Assembly (NCBI GenBank): GCA_903772945.1
Contig: CAICTM010000261.1
Coordinates: 19,386-83,385, forward strand
Origin: Seminavis robusta
Taxonomy: Eukaryota; Bacillariophyta; Bacillariophyceae; Naviculales; Naviculaceae
Length of the DNA: 64,000 bases
Direction of reading: 5' to 3'
This document shows, piece by piece, positions 1 through 11,098 of the stretch; position 1 is the first letter of the stretch; each line of letters starts with the position of its first letter. The position numbers and the translations under genes were made by a program. The notes beneath the pieces are model-generated. The model saw only the letters and a list, made by a program, of their open reading frames with translations, was not told where the DNA came from and searched no databases.

Positions 1-516
1 CTGGGTTCCAACCTCTTTTTCAATGCAAGCGCTGCTCAAGTGGTTCTATTGGGTGACAGTAGTGCCACTACCGACGAGCAACCCACCCCGGCACCAACCG
101 CAAGAATCAATACTAGTCAAGTGGTTGTTCATGCTTCCATCCTTTACGGTTTTCTTGAGGACATCGCGATTACGCGAACGCCCAATACGAATGAGCAGAA
201 CGGAATCCGACACCAAACAACCCTTTTCTTCACCAGGTTGTTCCGAGATCAGTTCCCCGAGTCTTTCCAACGTGTCGACACCTCCATCGATGATGTCGAG
301 TTGCTTGGAGGAAACACCCTTCCAATCAGCGTTTCGTATGTGTTTACTGTCCAATTCAACCAAGGAGAAGCCGTGCCTTCGTTGGACGATCTCGTTACAA
401 GCATGACAAACGCAGACTTCGAATCATACATCGAGAACTATGTGTGGACTTCCGGTCGGTCTGCCAATGGTATTTTCTTTGACACTCAACAAGTTTTATT
501 CCAAGCAGTTATGTAA
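1..516 (+). CDS. C-terminal end of an unrecognised protein (partial, runs off left edge)
   Basis: The frame is open from the first base to a TAA at 514-516, giving about 171 residues with no start inside the window. After a short Pro/Thr stretch (EQPTPAPTA) it reads as a folded domain with regular hydrophobic spacing and phrases such as FLEDIAITRTPN, VSYVFTVQF and IENYVW. The Thr/Pro linker followed by a globular module is common in diatom extracellular proteins, so a secreted or surface protein is a reasonable inference. I do not recognise the domain. Codon use favours the plus-strand frame over the overlapping alternatives. Confidence 0.6.
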   Translation: MGSNLFFNASAAQVVLLGDSSATTDEQPTPAPTARINTSQVVVHASILYGFLEDIAITRTPNTNEQNGIRHQTTLFFTRLFRDQFPESFQRVDTSIDDVELLGGNTLPISVSYVFTVQFNQGEAVPSLDDLVTSMTNADFESYIENYVWTSGRSANGIFFDTQQVLFQAVM

Positions 517-1386
517 CATGATGATGGTCTGCGTGGACCAGACTAACTGAATGTTCCTGCGAGAAGCAAACAAAGTGAGTGCTCCAACCCTGGCACTGAG
601 CCAGATTCATAATTCATAGTAACACAGTCACCCAACAAACAAAGAATGCACCGTCGAGATTGGACTAGCAGCCCACAAAAGTGTGGCCGAAGTCAATTGT
701 GCACGACCAGTTACCGGTACTGTAGCAACTTCAAGGCCAGTTGCGGATGTCACTGTTAGCGGTTCTCTGGTTGTAGCCTTGGCAAGATGCACATCATCCA
801 TTCAATCAAGGGGAAACGGGGAAGTTACCATTCAATCAAGCTTCATGGAACCTCCGAACGTACCGTACTTATTCAATCTTCTTGTGATTGTAATCTACGT
901 AGATAATCCACCTGCTCTAAACCTCCCTTCCATTCTACGAGGGCTGCCCACGATGATTGTACATAACCACGGATCCCACGGAACCTACACATGTACAAGC
1001 CCTGATTTTCGACAGAGGACTCTTCTTTGTCGAACGTTGTAAGCTTGCTATCCACCTGCCGGTACCCCCGTACCGGTAGCCCCCGTACAAAACCACGGAA
1101 CTGCTGCAACGGACGAAGCACAGACGGCATTGGCAGCATATTTTCTCTCCCGAACCAGTGGTGCTCCGCCACATTTTTCAACTCTCACGCCTAATTTGTG
1201 TCACCCCCTCCAACGTTCTCCCGATTTTGTCCTCGAATCAAGACCGATTTTGTTTTGTTTTTGCTGATCGATCGACAACAATTGTCTCGGACTTGGTTAT
1301 TTCCAGCTGAGGCTTTGTCCACGTAAAGCCCTCTGGTTGCCTCCGAGTGCCAACTCCAGAATATTACTTCACAAATCGCTTCGACC
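517..1386. other. Intergenic region before tandem-domain gene A
   Basis: No convincing gene is seen; open frames here are short and lack plausible splice structure. Two exact TACCGGTA palindromes lie at 712 and 1071. A pyrimidine-rich stretch directly precedes the ATG at 1387. Confidence 0.6.
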
Positions 1387-4300
1387 ATGACGCGTATTTC
1401 TCCTCTTCTCCTCTTTCTTGCGGCCTTGTGCCTCTCGCATCTACCGCTTGCCAAGAGCAGTACTCTGACGCGTGGTGCCCGAATGGCAAAGAGATCCTAT
1501 GTCGACGATGACAAGATCATGATGAAAAAGGTTTCCACGTCCAAAGATTCATCAAAGTCAAAAGTACGTTCGAGCGGCCATTTCATTCAAAGGACATGCA
1601 CCGTGAGTTGTAAATGTGATCTAACTGTGGCTTTGAAATCTCGTCTCTATAGGGAAAGAGTGGAAAAGGCGGAAAAGGTGAATACAAGAAGGTAGTAAAG
1701 AAAGAGAAAAAGTCGAAATCAATGGTACGTCGATCGTACGACACGGTGTGTCGGCTCAACAGCTGTCTGTTCTATTTCTAACTCCCATGTGATGTTGTTA
1801 CTTGTTTGTTGAACGCACAGAAAAAGTCACACGCCAAGACAAAGGTGAGCGAGTATCCAGCTTGGGGAAGATTCGATTGAGTCATGAACAACCATAAAGG
1901 GAGACTTTGCCTAACCCTCGAAATTTGCTTTTGAAAACGTAGCTCAAGAAATACATGAAACAGGTAAGCTAGACTTGTTTGAATTGCCTACTGAGCATCA
2001 TTCCTCCTGCTCAAGTCGTCTCGTCCTACAGAAGGAAGTCGTATATACTGGACCCACTGGACCCACTGGATCCTCTCCAGCCAAGCAAATGGGCATGATG
2101 GCGAAAGGTTACTCAAACTACCCCGATGAGAGTGCCACGGAAGGGTCAACCCCCAGTCCGCCACCCACGATTTCGTTGGATGAAGCACTGCCGGTTGAAC
2201 CAATGCCCGAGGAAGAGAGTCCATCCGTGGACGAACCACCCACTACGGTGAGTTAGCCAGTTTTTACGGCATCTTTAGCAGAGGCACGAAAGAAAGATGC
2301 TCACGATGCTTGAATGATTCAATGACTCATTCCTTCGTTCTGTAGGCTCCTGTGGAAACTCCTGTGGTCGCCCCCACTGAGCCACCAGTGGAACCACCCG
2401 TTGAGCCACCAGTTGAGCCACCAGTTGAGCCACCAGTTGAGCCACCAGTTGAGCCACCAGTTGAGCCACCAGTAGAGCCACCAGTAGAGCCACCAGTAGA
2501 GCCACCCGTTGACGCACCAGTGGCTGTAGAAGAACCTACAGAAATGACAGAGGAGCCCACGGTGGCACCAGTTGCATCCATCTCTGAAGCCCCATCTTTT
2601 GCCCCAAACACTGAAGAGCCTGAAACTCCAGCTGCCACTCCAACGATGCCTCCGACAGTCATCATTCTCCCCGAAGAACCCACATCTGCTCCCACCATTG
2701 TCGAGGACACCATGGCTCCTACGGTGGACAGGGATATTACTGAAGCTCCAGTTCCAGACTTGAACAATGATGTTTGTACCGGGGCGGAACTGCTCACGAT
2801 TGGAGAGGTAGTCTTGGGTTCCACTGTTGACGCCACTGACGATATGATCATGGAGGATTGCGGTACAGCCAGGTTTGGAGAGAGCTCGGCTCCTGGTCGT
2901 TGGTATGTGATAGAAGGAAACGGGCGAGAAGTGATGGTGTTTGTAAACGCAACTTATGACGTCCAGGTGGCAGTTTATGAAGGAGAAGATTGTGAATCTA
3001 CAACATGTGTCGTCGGTACAGAGGGTTATCCTCCCAGCTTTGAACTTGGGCATGTCCGGTTCTCATCCGAGGAAGGGGCCCTTTATTATGTGTTGGTCTC
3101 TGGCTTTGAGGGCGCAGTCGGAGAATTCGGTTTGGTTGCGAGAGATCCAGTGCTGGTTCCAAATGACCAATGTTCTGGTGCAATTGAGATTGAGCTTGAT
3201 GAGCCCATTGCAGCGACAACAATCTTCGCCACCCCCGACAATGATGTCGTTACTGACTACTGTACTCCTTTCAACACTTCTCAACCTGGAATTTGGTACA
3301 GCATTGAAGGAACTGGAACCAGGTTGCAAGCCAGAATCACGGAGGCATCATTTGCTGTTCAACTCAGTGTTTTCTCGGGGTCCTGTGATGAATTGGTATG
3401 CGAGGGTGGAAAAGTTGCAAGTCTTGCATTCAAGGTCACTCCCGTTGTTTGGGATTCTGTTGAAGGGGAGGAGTACCTGATCCTGGTGCACGCTGTAGCA
3501 GGCATGGTGGGCAACTTCGAGCTGCTCATATCTGAAACTTTGGCCCCCGACAATGACGAATGTTCTGGAGCTGTTCAGCTTCCAGTACCAACTGTCGGCT
3601 TCCCAGGGACAACCATTGGAGCTAATCTGGATGATGTGACTCATTGTGGGGGTGTGACCGAGCCGACGAGTGCAGGAGTCTGGTAAGTACTACAGGAATG
3701 CTACCAAGTGCAGTTTTCACCTGCTCGTGCTTCCTTCGCAGGCTTTCTCACCCTTTCCTTCCCTGCAACTTCCCCAAGGTATTATATCGAAGGGACTGCA
3801 GAAACACTCAGGGTGAAGCTGACAGCCGACTATGATACCCAGGTGAGTCTTGGAAGATAGCTTGGTCTCTCTGGAGGTGACCAGAAAAGTTTGTTCTTGA
3901 TTGTTGTTTTATTGCCGACAAACTCTCATGCTTTCATCATTTCGCACACACACCAGGTTACCATTTACAGTGGTAGTTGTGACAGTTTGACTTGTCTTGC
4001 CGGGAACGACCAAGCTCCCTTCTCGAGTGGATCGAGTGAAGCCATTTTTGACACAGCAGAAGGCGAACTCATATGGATCTTGGTCCATGGCTTTGACCAA
4101 GATATCGGCGAGTTTCTCATCAACGTCGATGCTGTAGAAAGACCCAGAAATGACCAGTGCGATGAAGCCATTAGTCTCGAAATTGACGACCAGATTGCTG
4201 GCTCCACAGTCTATGCAAGCCTAGAGGACACTCCGACCTGTGGAGGGGCTTTGGGTGGCAATCAATCAGCTCCTGGAGTATGGTATACTGTACCGTCAGG

Positions 4301-7300
4301 TGAAGCACTCAATTCACCAACCCTCAAAATGTCCGTTTCTGCGACCTATGATGTTCAGATCAGTGTATTCACCGGACCAAGCTGTGGAGGCCTTCTTTGT
4401 GTTGCAGGTATGTGTACTTGAAAACAGTTCTTTTATTTCATCCATACTTGATTGCTTCTAATATCACCATCCAAACACACTTCAGGTACAGAAGGAGAAG
4501 GGCCAAGCTTCACAGCAGGTTCTGTTGCTTGGGATGCTGCTGAAGGAGAAGATTACTGGATTCTGGTACACGGATTCTTGGGACAGGTTGGAGTCTTCGA
4601 ATTGGAACTATCAGAGACGGAAAGGCCAGCACATGATCAGTGTGAAGGTGCAATCCCTCTTGAAATTGGAGTCCCCGTCAATGACACCACTGCTCTAGCA
4701 ACGACAGACGATGTGGAGGCATGCGGCTCCTCAACTGGTGGAGAGTTATCAGCGCCAGGGCTCTGGTATCGGGTGGATGGCACAGGGGACACCCTTGCTG
4801 CTACAGTGATTTCAGACTACAACGTTGAAATGTCAGTCTATAGCGGCGGATGCGATTCTTTGGTCTGCATTGACGGAGCTCAGGGACAAAACCCAACTTT
4901 TTCCACAGGTAGGACCCAATGCCACCAGATGTTCGTCTTTTGCGTTGTAAGCCTCATCGACCCGTGCCCTTTTCTGCAACTCTCAGCGACAATAGTGTGG
5001 GACTCTGCAGAAGGCACAACTTACTTTGTGCACATCAACGGTTATAATCAGGACACTGGGGACTTCCAGGTTAGTCACCTCTTCTCATTCATCTGCTCTT
5101 TGCCTGCGCTCTCTCTTGACATTGTCTGATTTTGCGCTTGATCTCTTTGGCTCGATTAGGTGCTGGTGATGGATGCGTCTAGGCCTCGCAATGACGATTG
5201 TTCCAATGCCATCGAGTTAGAATTTGGCGATACTGTCGCTGGCTCCACTCGATTTGCCAGTTTGGACGATGCTCCTGAATACTGCGGCGGGGCCAACAAC
5301 AACACTGCCCCAGGCGTATGGTACAAAATCTCAGAAGGTGAAGCCATCACAGCAACTTTCCTTACAAACTTTGACGCTCAACTTTCGGTGTATTCAGGCG
5401 ATTGTGCCTCATTGGTGTGTATTGACGGAGACGACGGTGACACCCCTACGTTTACATCAGGTTCCGTTTCGTGGACACGCGAAGCCGGCGAAACGTCGTA
5501 CATTCTCCTGCATGGATTTTCTGGATCCGTCGGTTTCTACGAGTTGAATGTTGCGGCACAATCAGCTGAAGATCAACCCGAGGTAACTACACCAATCCCC
5601 GCCAACGACGAGTGTGAAGCAGCCATTGCCATTGAAGAAGGTCAGACAATCAATGGAAACACTGCTTCTGCTACGGAAGATGCAAACATTTCCCTGGAGC
5701 AAAACTGCGGCCTGTAAGTTTGTGCTGTGAATTTTAAAAGGAGCTTCCTGGCTCGTCTAACGGTCGCACTAACAACGGTTGCTGGAATCCTGGTTTTATG
5801 AAGTGCTTCCTTTCTCTCCGCCCCTGGAGTCTGGTAAGCCATGTTTGAAAGTACAACTTGGAACGTGGACAAGTAACCTCTCATCATTTCCAATTACCTT
5901 CCCAAACTTCAAGGTACTCTATTGTGGGTCAAGGAGGATTGATGCAGTTCACAGTGTTTGCGGACTATGATTCACAAATTTCAATCTACAGTGGCGGATG
6001 CGATGATCTTGTTTGCTCTTCTGGCAACGACGAGAGCCCCCTGGCGGATCAGACAGCGTCAAGTAGCTTGACAGACTTTCTAGACAGTGACGAAGAGTAC
6101 AGAGTCTTGGTCCACGGCTACAATGGCGCTACAGGTCAATTCTTGCTCTCTGTTGAAGCTGTTGACCTTGCCCCCAATTCCGATTGTTCTGAAGCCATCG
6201 AATTGGAAATTGGAACGATGGCTTCAGGGTCAACTACCAATGCACTTGCTGGCGAGGTTGACAATGTATGCGGAGAGTAAGTTGCGGTTACGTGGCAAGA
6301 GAAATGTGGTGTTTGCATTGTCTCAGCCTTCTGTTTCCTTGCTGCAGTGCCGTGGCAGAGATCTCAAGCGCAGGGGTTTGGTACAAGGTCGACGGAACGG
6401 GCTCCACCCTCCTAGCAACTGTCAATGCAACATATCAATCGCAACTTCTTGTTTTGTCTGGTGATTGTGATGCACTTTCTTGTGTCGATGGGAATCTCCA
6501 GAGCCCAATCCAAGATCTTAGCGGTAGCAGCCTGGTCTGGGAAGCAACAGAAGGTCAAACGTACTATCTGTTTGTTTACGGATTCCAGCAAGGAGCCCAG
6601 GGAGACTTTGATATTCTCGTCACGGAAGTGAATCCACCAGAGAATGATGTCTGTGCAGATGCTGTACCAATTGATCCCACTGGAGACTCTGTGGAAGGAT
6701 CCACCATCGTCGCGACTCTTGACGAAGGCCTAACCTATTGCGGAACTGCAAACAACAACACGAGTGCTGGGGTCTGGTGAGTGTAGCAAGAAGCTGCCGT
6801 TCGATACGAGTTGCTTGTGCAGGTGGCATCCTGACTGTCTTCTTTGCTTCCGTGACTCCTGCAGGTATTCGTTCACAGGAACTGGAGAGACCATTCTTAT
6901 TGGGATGACGGGACAGGTAAGTGCAGGAAGCCAAGCGGTGCCTTTGCGATTGTGTTCCATGTGCAGCTTGCTGAGTGTCCTGACTCTGTTGCTCTTTTGT
7001 GACTCCCTCCTCTAAACAAAGTTCGATACACAGCTGTCCTTGTATTCGGGAGCCAGCTGCGACCAATTGGAGTGCGAGCAAGGCAATGACGAGAGTCCCG
7101 TGTCGGGTAGCAGCAGTACAATCTTGTTTGCCACGGAGGTTGGTCAAAGCTACTATTTGCTAGCTCACGGCTTCTACCCTTCACGTGGCAACTTTGAGCT
7201 GTCCGTACGAGAGATTGCCCCTCCCAGGAATGACGAGTGCAGCTCTGCCATTCCACTTGAGCTCGGAGATCAGGTAGGTCACATTTTTCTTCTCTTTCAG

Positions 7301-7710
7301 TGCTTGCTGCGAGTTTTCACTCACGCTGGAGCCATTGTTTGAACTCTCGTTCCAAGATTGCCGGTTCCACCATTGCTGCGACTGCTGAGGACGACTTTGA
7401 CTTTGATGAGTGCGGAACGTCGCGCGGTGGAGAAGCGTCTAGTCCCGGTGTTTGGTACAGCATCGAGGGTGATGGAGGTCCCCTTCGGGCCGATGTGCAT
7501 GCCACCTACGATATACAACTGACCGTCTTTGAAGGCGAAGATTGTAGCTCGTTGATATGTGTTGACGGTACCGATGGTGAATTGGAAGACTTCTCGAGAG
7601 GGTCTGTAGTCTGGGACTCTGTGGAAGGACAGGAATATGCGATTCTGGTGCATGGGTTCTCGGGCGTTGTTGGTGTATTTGAACTGACAGTAACGTTTGG
7701 ATCACGGTAG
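1387..7710 (+). CDS. Secreted protein with 10 PPC-like tandem domains (paralogue A)
   Basis: Seventeen exons assembled by hand: 1387-1563, 1653-1724, 1821-1844, 1943-1963, 2032-2247, 2346-3682, 3779-3842, 3957-4407, 4486-4908, 4987-5069, 5160-5713, 5804-5833, 5914-6276, 6348-6776, 6865-6916, 7022-7273, 7357-7710. They sum to 4902 nt, about 1633 residues, in one frame. Residues 1-24 form a signal peptide. Residues about 40-115 are lysine-rich and spread over phase-0 exons of 72, 24 and 21 nt. A Pro-Val-Glu repeat and a Thr/Pro-rich linker follow. Ten domains begin near residue 311. Each starts N-D-x-C-x-x-A, has CG then GVWY about 30-45 residues on, a YSG-x-C-D-x-L-x-C hairpin, a Y-x-L-V-H-G strand and a G-x-F-x-L end. 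Resemblance is to bacterial PPC-like beta-sandwiches. No catalytic domain is visible. A cell-wall or adhesion role is inference only. Confidence 0.85.
2376..2512 (+). repeat. Coding minisatellite encoding a Pro-Val-Glu-Pro array
   Basis: A 12-bp unit (GAGCCACCAGTT and close variants) repeats about ten times inside exon 6 of paralogue A. It encodes PPVE repeats that probably form an extended linker between the lysine-rich N-terminus and the domains. Third-position variants (gtt/gta/gtg) show some age. Confidence 0.85.
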
Positions 7711-8439
7711 GAATGTGGTGCCCCGATAACGAACACGAGGGGAGGCTACTGGACTGGGAATGCATGTAGAACCTCCAGTGCAAGCGCAATGATTTATTCA
7801 TTGCAAAACAAAATGACAGACACTGCCTTAATGTGCTGTTGCGGTTCTAAGATAAAGCTGCTGTACAACTTTTACTTCATAGAATGATGAATCCAGAACT
7901 TGAAAGTCGCTGTACGGCTCAACCGTCTTGATCACAACGATAAGGACAAAAATTCTGTTTCAAACCTGCACTGTCAAGGGACCGAGCGGGCGATCAAAGG
8001 ACGCTGATCTTGATGATGAGAGGAATGCCTCTCATTGCAGCGTTTTCCAGTTCCCGCTCCCGACATCGGAGGACGTTTCCCAAGCTCGACATGCGGTTGC
8101 ACAGGCTGCAGGCAGACGGTTTCAATACTCAGGTACAGTACCGCACTGCATTGCCAGGATTCAGGTAGTCTAAGTCTTTCACCACACGTCAAGCTTTTAA
8201 AAGCAGGTCTAGCTAGCTAGAGTTCTCTGACGGCATGTGTTTTATTTCTTTGCTATAGAAACCCAGAGATTGGACAACTTCGGGTTTTCGATGGGACTTT
8301 TTCTGGCTGCGGCTGGCTGGGTAGACCCGTGCAAGAAGGCTTTGGCCCTTCTTCCTACCATTACATTTTACGTATTCCAATGTGTGTTGTTTCTCTCTAA
8401 ACTCGGGATAGATGTGATGAAGTGTTTTGTACAAAGCAT
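7711..8439. other. Intergenic region after paralogue A
   Basis: No supported gene. Open frames at 7928-8220 are short, overlap on both strands and show no recognisable protein. A CTAGCTAG stretch lies near 8211-8222. Confidence 0.5.
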
Positions 8440-8920
8440 GGCCTTGGGCTGAAGAAGAATGGAGGATGGGAGATGGAGGGTGGAAGATTGGATGGAGGAT
8501 GGAAGATCATATAGCTCCTTTCGAATTCACAACTGATTCCATGTCGAATGGGCAGAACACCAAATCTATAGCTAGCAATGTTTTCAGTTGCCCCACTATG
8601 GCAAAGCTTGGCCTTGTGCTGAAGAAGAATGGAGGATAGAAGCTGGGAGATGGAGGATGGATGATAGAAGCTGGGAGATGGGACATGGAGGATGGAAGAT
8701 GGGACACGAGGATGGAGGATGGAGGATGGTAAAGTTCCTTTCGATGTCATGACTGATGGCATGTCGATGGGCAGAACACCAAATCTCTAGGTTGCACTGT
8801 TTTCGGTTGCTCCAATATGACAAACCAGGGCCTTGGCCTGAAGAAGAATGGAGGGTGGAGGATGGAGGGTGGAAGATGGAGGATGATAAAGTTCCTTTCG
8901 ACGCCACGGGCAGAACACCA
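8440..8920 (+). repeat. Purine-rich GGATGGA tract with an interspersed duplicated segment
   Basis: Three copies of a composite unit of about 190 bp are visible. Each has a 'gcttggccttgggctgaaga'-like lead, a variable run of GGAGGATGGA/GGGAGATGGA words, then a spacer with 'tcctttcga' and 'gggcagaacacca'. The spacers recur near 8515, 8736 and 8895. Long open frames through this region are artefacts of low complexity. Confidence 0.8.
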
Positions 8921-8995
8921 TTTCTCTTTTCGTTCGCCCTTCTCCAATTCCCGTTGCGTCGCCAGAACTTTGACTTCGTTCTCTTGTTTGTTTGT

Positions 8996-9055
8996 TTCAT
9001 TCATTCATTCATTCATTCATTCATTCATTCATTCATTCATTCATTCATTCATTCA
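8996..9055 (+). repeat. TTCA tetranucleotide microsatellite
   Basis: About fifteen perfect ATTC/TTCA units. The right end of the tract supplies the stop codon of the minus-strand gene at 9053-9565. Confidence 0.95.
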
Positions 9056-9565
9056 GTAGTGGACGACAATTTGAATATCAGCAACGTTGGTCAAGGACAT
9101 GCCCAGCATCATGACCAACACAAAGGCCGCCCAACGAGCGACCATTCCACCCACGTGGGACGCTTCTTGCCACACGCCATCACTGCTGCTGTGACCATTA
9201 TTATTATTATTCGTGAGGGTCACTTGCTTATTCTTTTTGGAACCACGGCGACTCCTCTTTCTACCCATAATCTTGTCGTAGAAGTACCCTTGACTGATAT
9301 TACTGGCTCGAATGACCGGTGGTAACAGCTTGGCCATTTTGTGTGCCGGGACAAAAATGGTGGTGGGAGGATCATCTGTGGTTTCTTCGTCGTGGAATGT
9401 TGTAGAGACTTTGGTGTAGGTACTATGCATAGCAGTTGGCAGGAACCGAATGTATCGGACGAGGCTCTGGATGACTCCCATTCTCTTGTGGTTATTATTA
9501 TTGGTAAGGGATGATAGGGACGTCTTCGACTCTTTCTTCTTCCAACTTGAACGAAGAGGGTTCAT
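9053..9565 (-). CDS. Hypothetical protein with C-terminal hydrophobic segment
   Basis: An intronless frame of 170 residues. It is rich in Ser, Lys and Asn, with a basic patch (GRKRSRRGSKKNKQ) near residues 112-125. One strongly hydrophobic stretch near the C-terminus (ARWAAFVLVMMLGM) could be a single membrane anchor. No family is recognised. The TGA stop is made by the edge of the adjacent TTCA microsatellite, so repeat-length change could alter the C-terminus. A second in-frame Met (MGVIQSLVRY) could be the real start. It lies opposite in strand to paralogues A and B. Confidence 0.5.
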   Translation of the reverse strand: MNPLRSSWKKKESKTSLSSLTNNNNHKRMGVIQSLVRYIRFLPTAMHSTYTKVSTTFHDEETTDDPPTTIFVPAHKMAKLLPPVIRASNISQGYFYDKIMGRKRSRRGSKKNKQVTLTNNNNNGHSSSDGVWQEASHVGGMVARWAAFVLVMMLGMSLTNVADIQIVVHY

Positions 9566-10265
9566 TCTTATTTATAAATGGCGACAAAAGGAACACGATA
9601 TACTAAAAACCTGGATTGATGGATGCATGCACTGACGACTGATGCAGAAGATGACCTGATGAGACTCGAGTCTTCCCCTCGAAAACTTCCCCACGCACCC
9701 TTCCTGTGTGAGATCTCCAATCACGTGTCCCGAAGATTTGGGTTTTCCACGGCCTGCAAGCTCGCATTTTGCGGTTGGTCAAACAGACCTTAAGTGACAA
9801 CACTGCCTAAGTACAAAGCGGGAATCTCAATGCAGTTAAGGTACTTAGCCATGAACGTTATATTTGAATTCGAGCTTGGTAATTAGGTGGTCATTTTTTC
9901 GTGGCCCTTGGCGGCAAAGCAAACCACGAACATGTTGGATTGCTTTGTTGGATTGCCTTCGTGTTGCTGCTGCTCAGAGCTTTCCGATTGTACCAGAGAG
10001 CTTGTAGTAGTCATTCTTGATTGTGCACTAACTACTAGCTAGCTAGAGATAGACTGAACCTATTTGGCAGTGTCGTCTTGTCTGCCACAACCAAGCCAAG
10101 CCAAATCAAACCAGAGTCCCACAAACACCCCGCAATCACCAAACGGATAGTCACGCGGTAGAACACCCAGCCACATCAATCTGTCAATCAATCAGCACAA
10201 ACCCTACCCCACCAAGCGATATCTCCAGCAAAGGAAATCAGATACCGTCGTCGTGGTGATAGAGG
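9566..10265. other. Intergenic region between the small minus-strand gene and paralogue B
   Basis: No gene seen. It contains a CTAGCTAG stretch near 10037 and, at 10080-10200, a C/A-rich plus-strand tract of the kind expected in a 5' leader just ahead of the ATG at 10266. Confidence 0.5.
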
Positions 10266-11063
10266 ATGAAGAAGTTCTCATCCACCCCCTTGTTGGCCCA
10301 AGTGGCGGCGGCTCTGTTTTGGATATCGGTCGTTCATGGTGGACATGCCGCCACGAGCAGCCTCAAGGGTGCCCGACTTCGTGGTCCACGAAAGCTGGGA
10401 GGAATGGCTAACAGCATGGCACAAATGAGAATGAGAATGATGGAAAAGGTGAGTAGATAATATATTTCAGCTATTGCAACGCATACAGACTTGGGATGAA
10501 TATTATTTGGCCTCTCAGACTCACATTCCTATTGCTGACCGATTCCCACATAGATTGATAAGGAGAACGCCTACGCACCTGCCGCCGATGACGACGAGTA
10601 TCTGTTATTGGTCGAAGACGATTATTTCAAGGGTGAGTCAGGTGTCGATACGGCTCCACAAAAGAAAAATGGCAACAAAGAGGCTGGAAAAGGACAAGCC
10701 ATGGACGAACCAGAGAGCTTTGAGGACGAGATTGTAGCAGAACCTGACAAACCCGACAAGGGCACAGGTGGCAAAGGCAAAGACATGGGCAAAGGCAAAG
10801 ACATGGTGGAGGAAGAAGAAGAAGAAGAGGAAGAGGAAGAAGAAGAAGAAGAAACTGTAGACGACTATTTTGAATCTCCCTATGCTGATGAACAAGAGAG
10901 CATGGGTGACGGCAAGGGCAAAGGAAAAGGCAAGGGAAAAGATCAGGACATGATGATGGCAGAATCGGAAGATGACATGCCGCCTACAGGCAAGGACAAG
11001 GATGGTGAAAAGGAAACACAAGATGATGTGCATTTGGAGGAAATGGACTCGGAGGAAGAGGAA

Positions 11064-11098
<35 letters not shown>

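Noticed and set aside
683-1181. Frames on both strands upstream of paralogue A
   Set aside because: They overlap antisense to one another, have no domain, and show no codon bias or splice sites.
1387-2247. Calling paralogue A a silaffin
   Set aside because: The lysine-rich leader is suggestive, but no diagnostic silaffin repeat is present and most of the protein is the PPC-like array.
2319-3053. Long minus-strand frames opposite the Pro-Val-Glu array of paralogue A
   Set aside because: They are shadows of a 12-bp coding repeat; composition is Trp/Leu or Gly/Ser runs and no splice or start context supports them.
8397-9000. Ser/His/Pro-rich minus-strand frames in the GGATGGA tract
   Set aside because: They are translations of low-complexity repeats that stay open because stop codons are absent from the unit.
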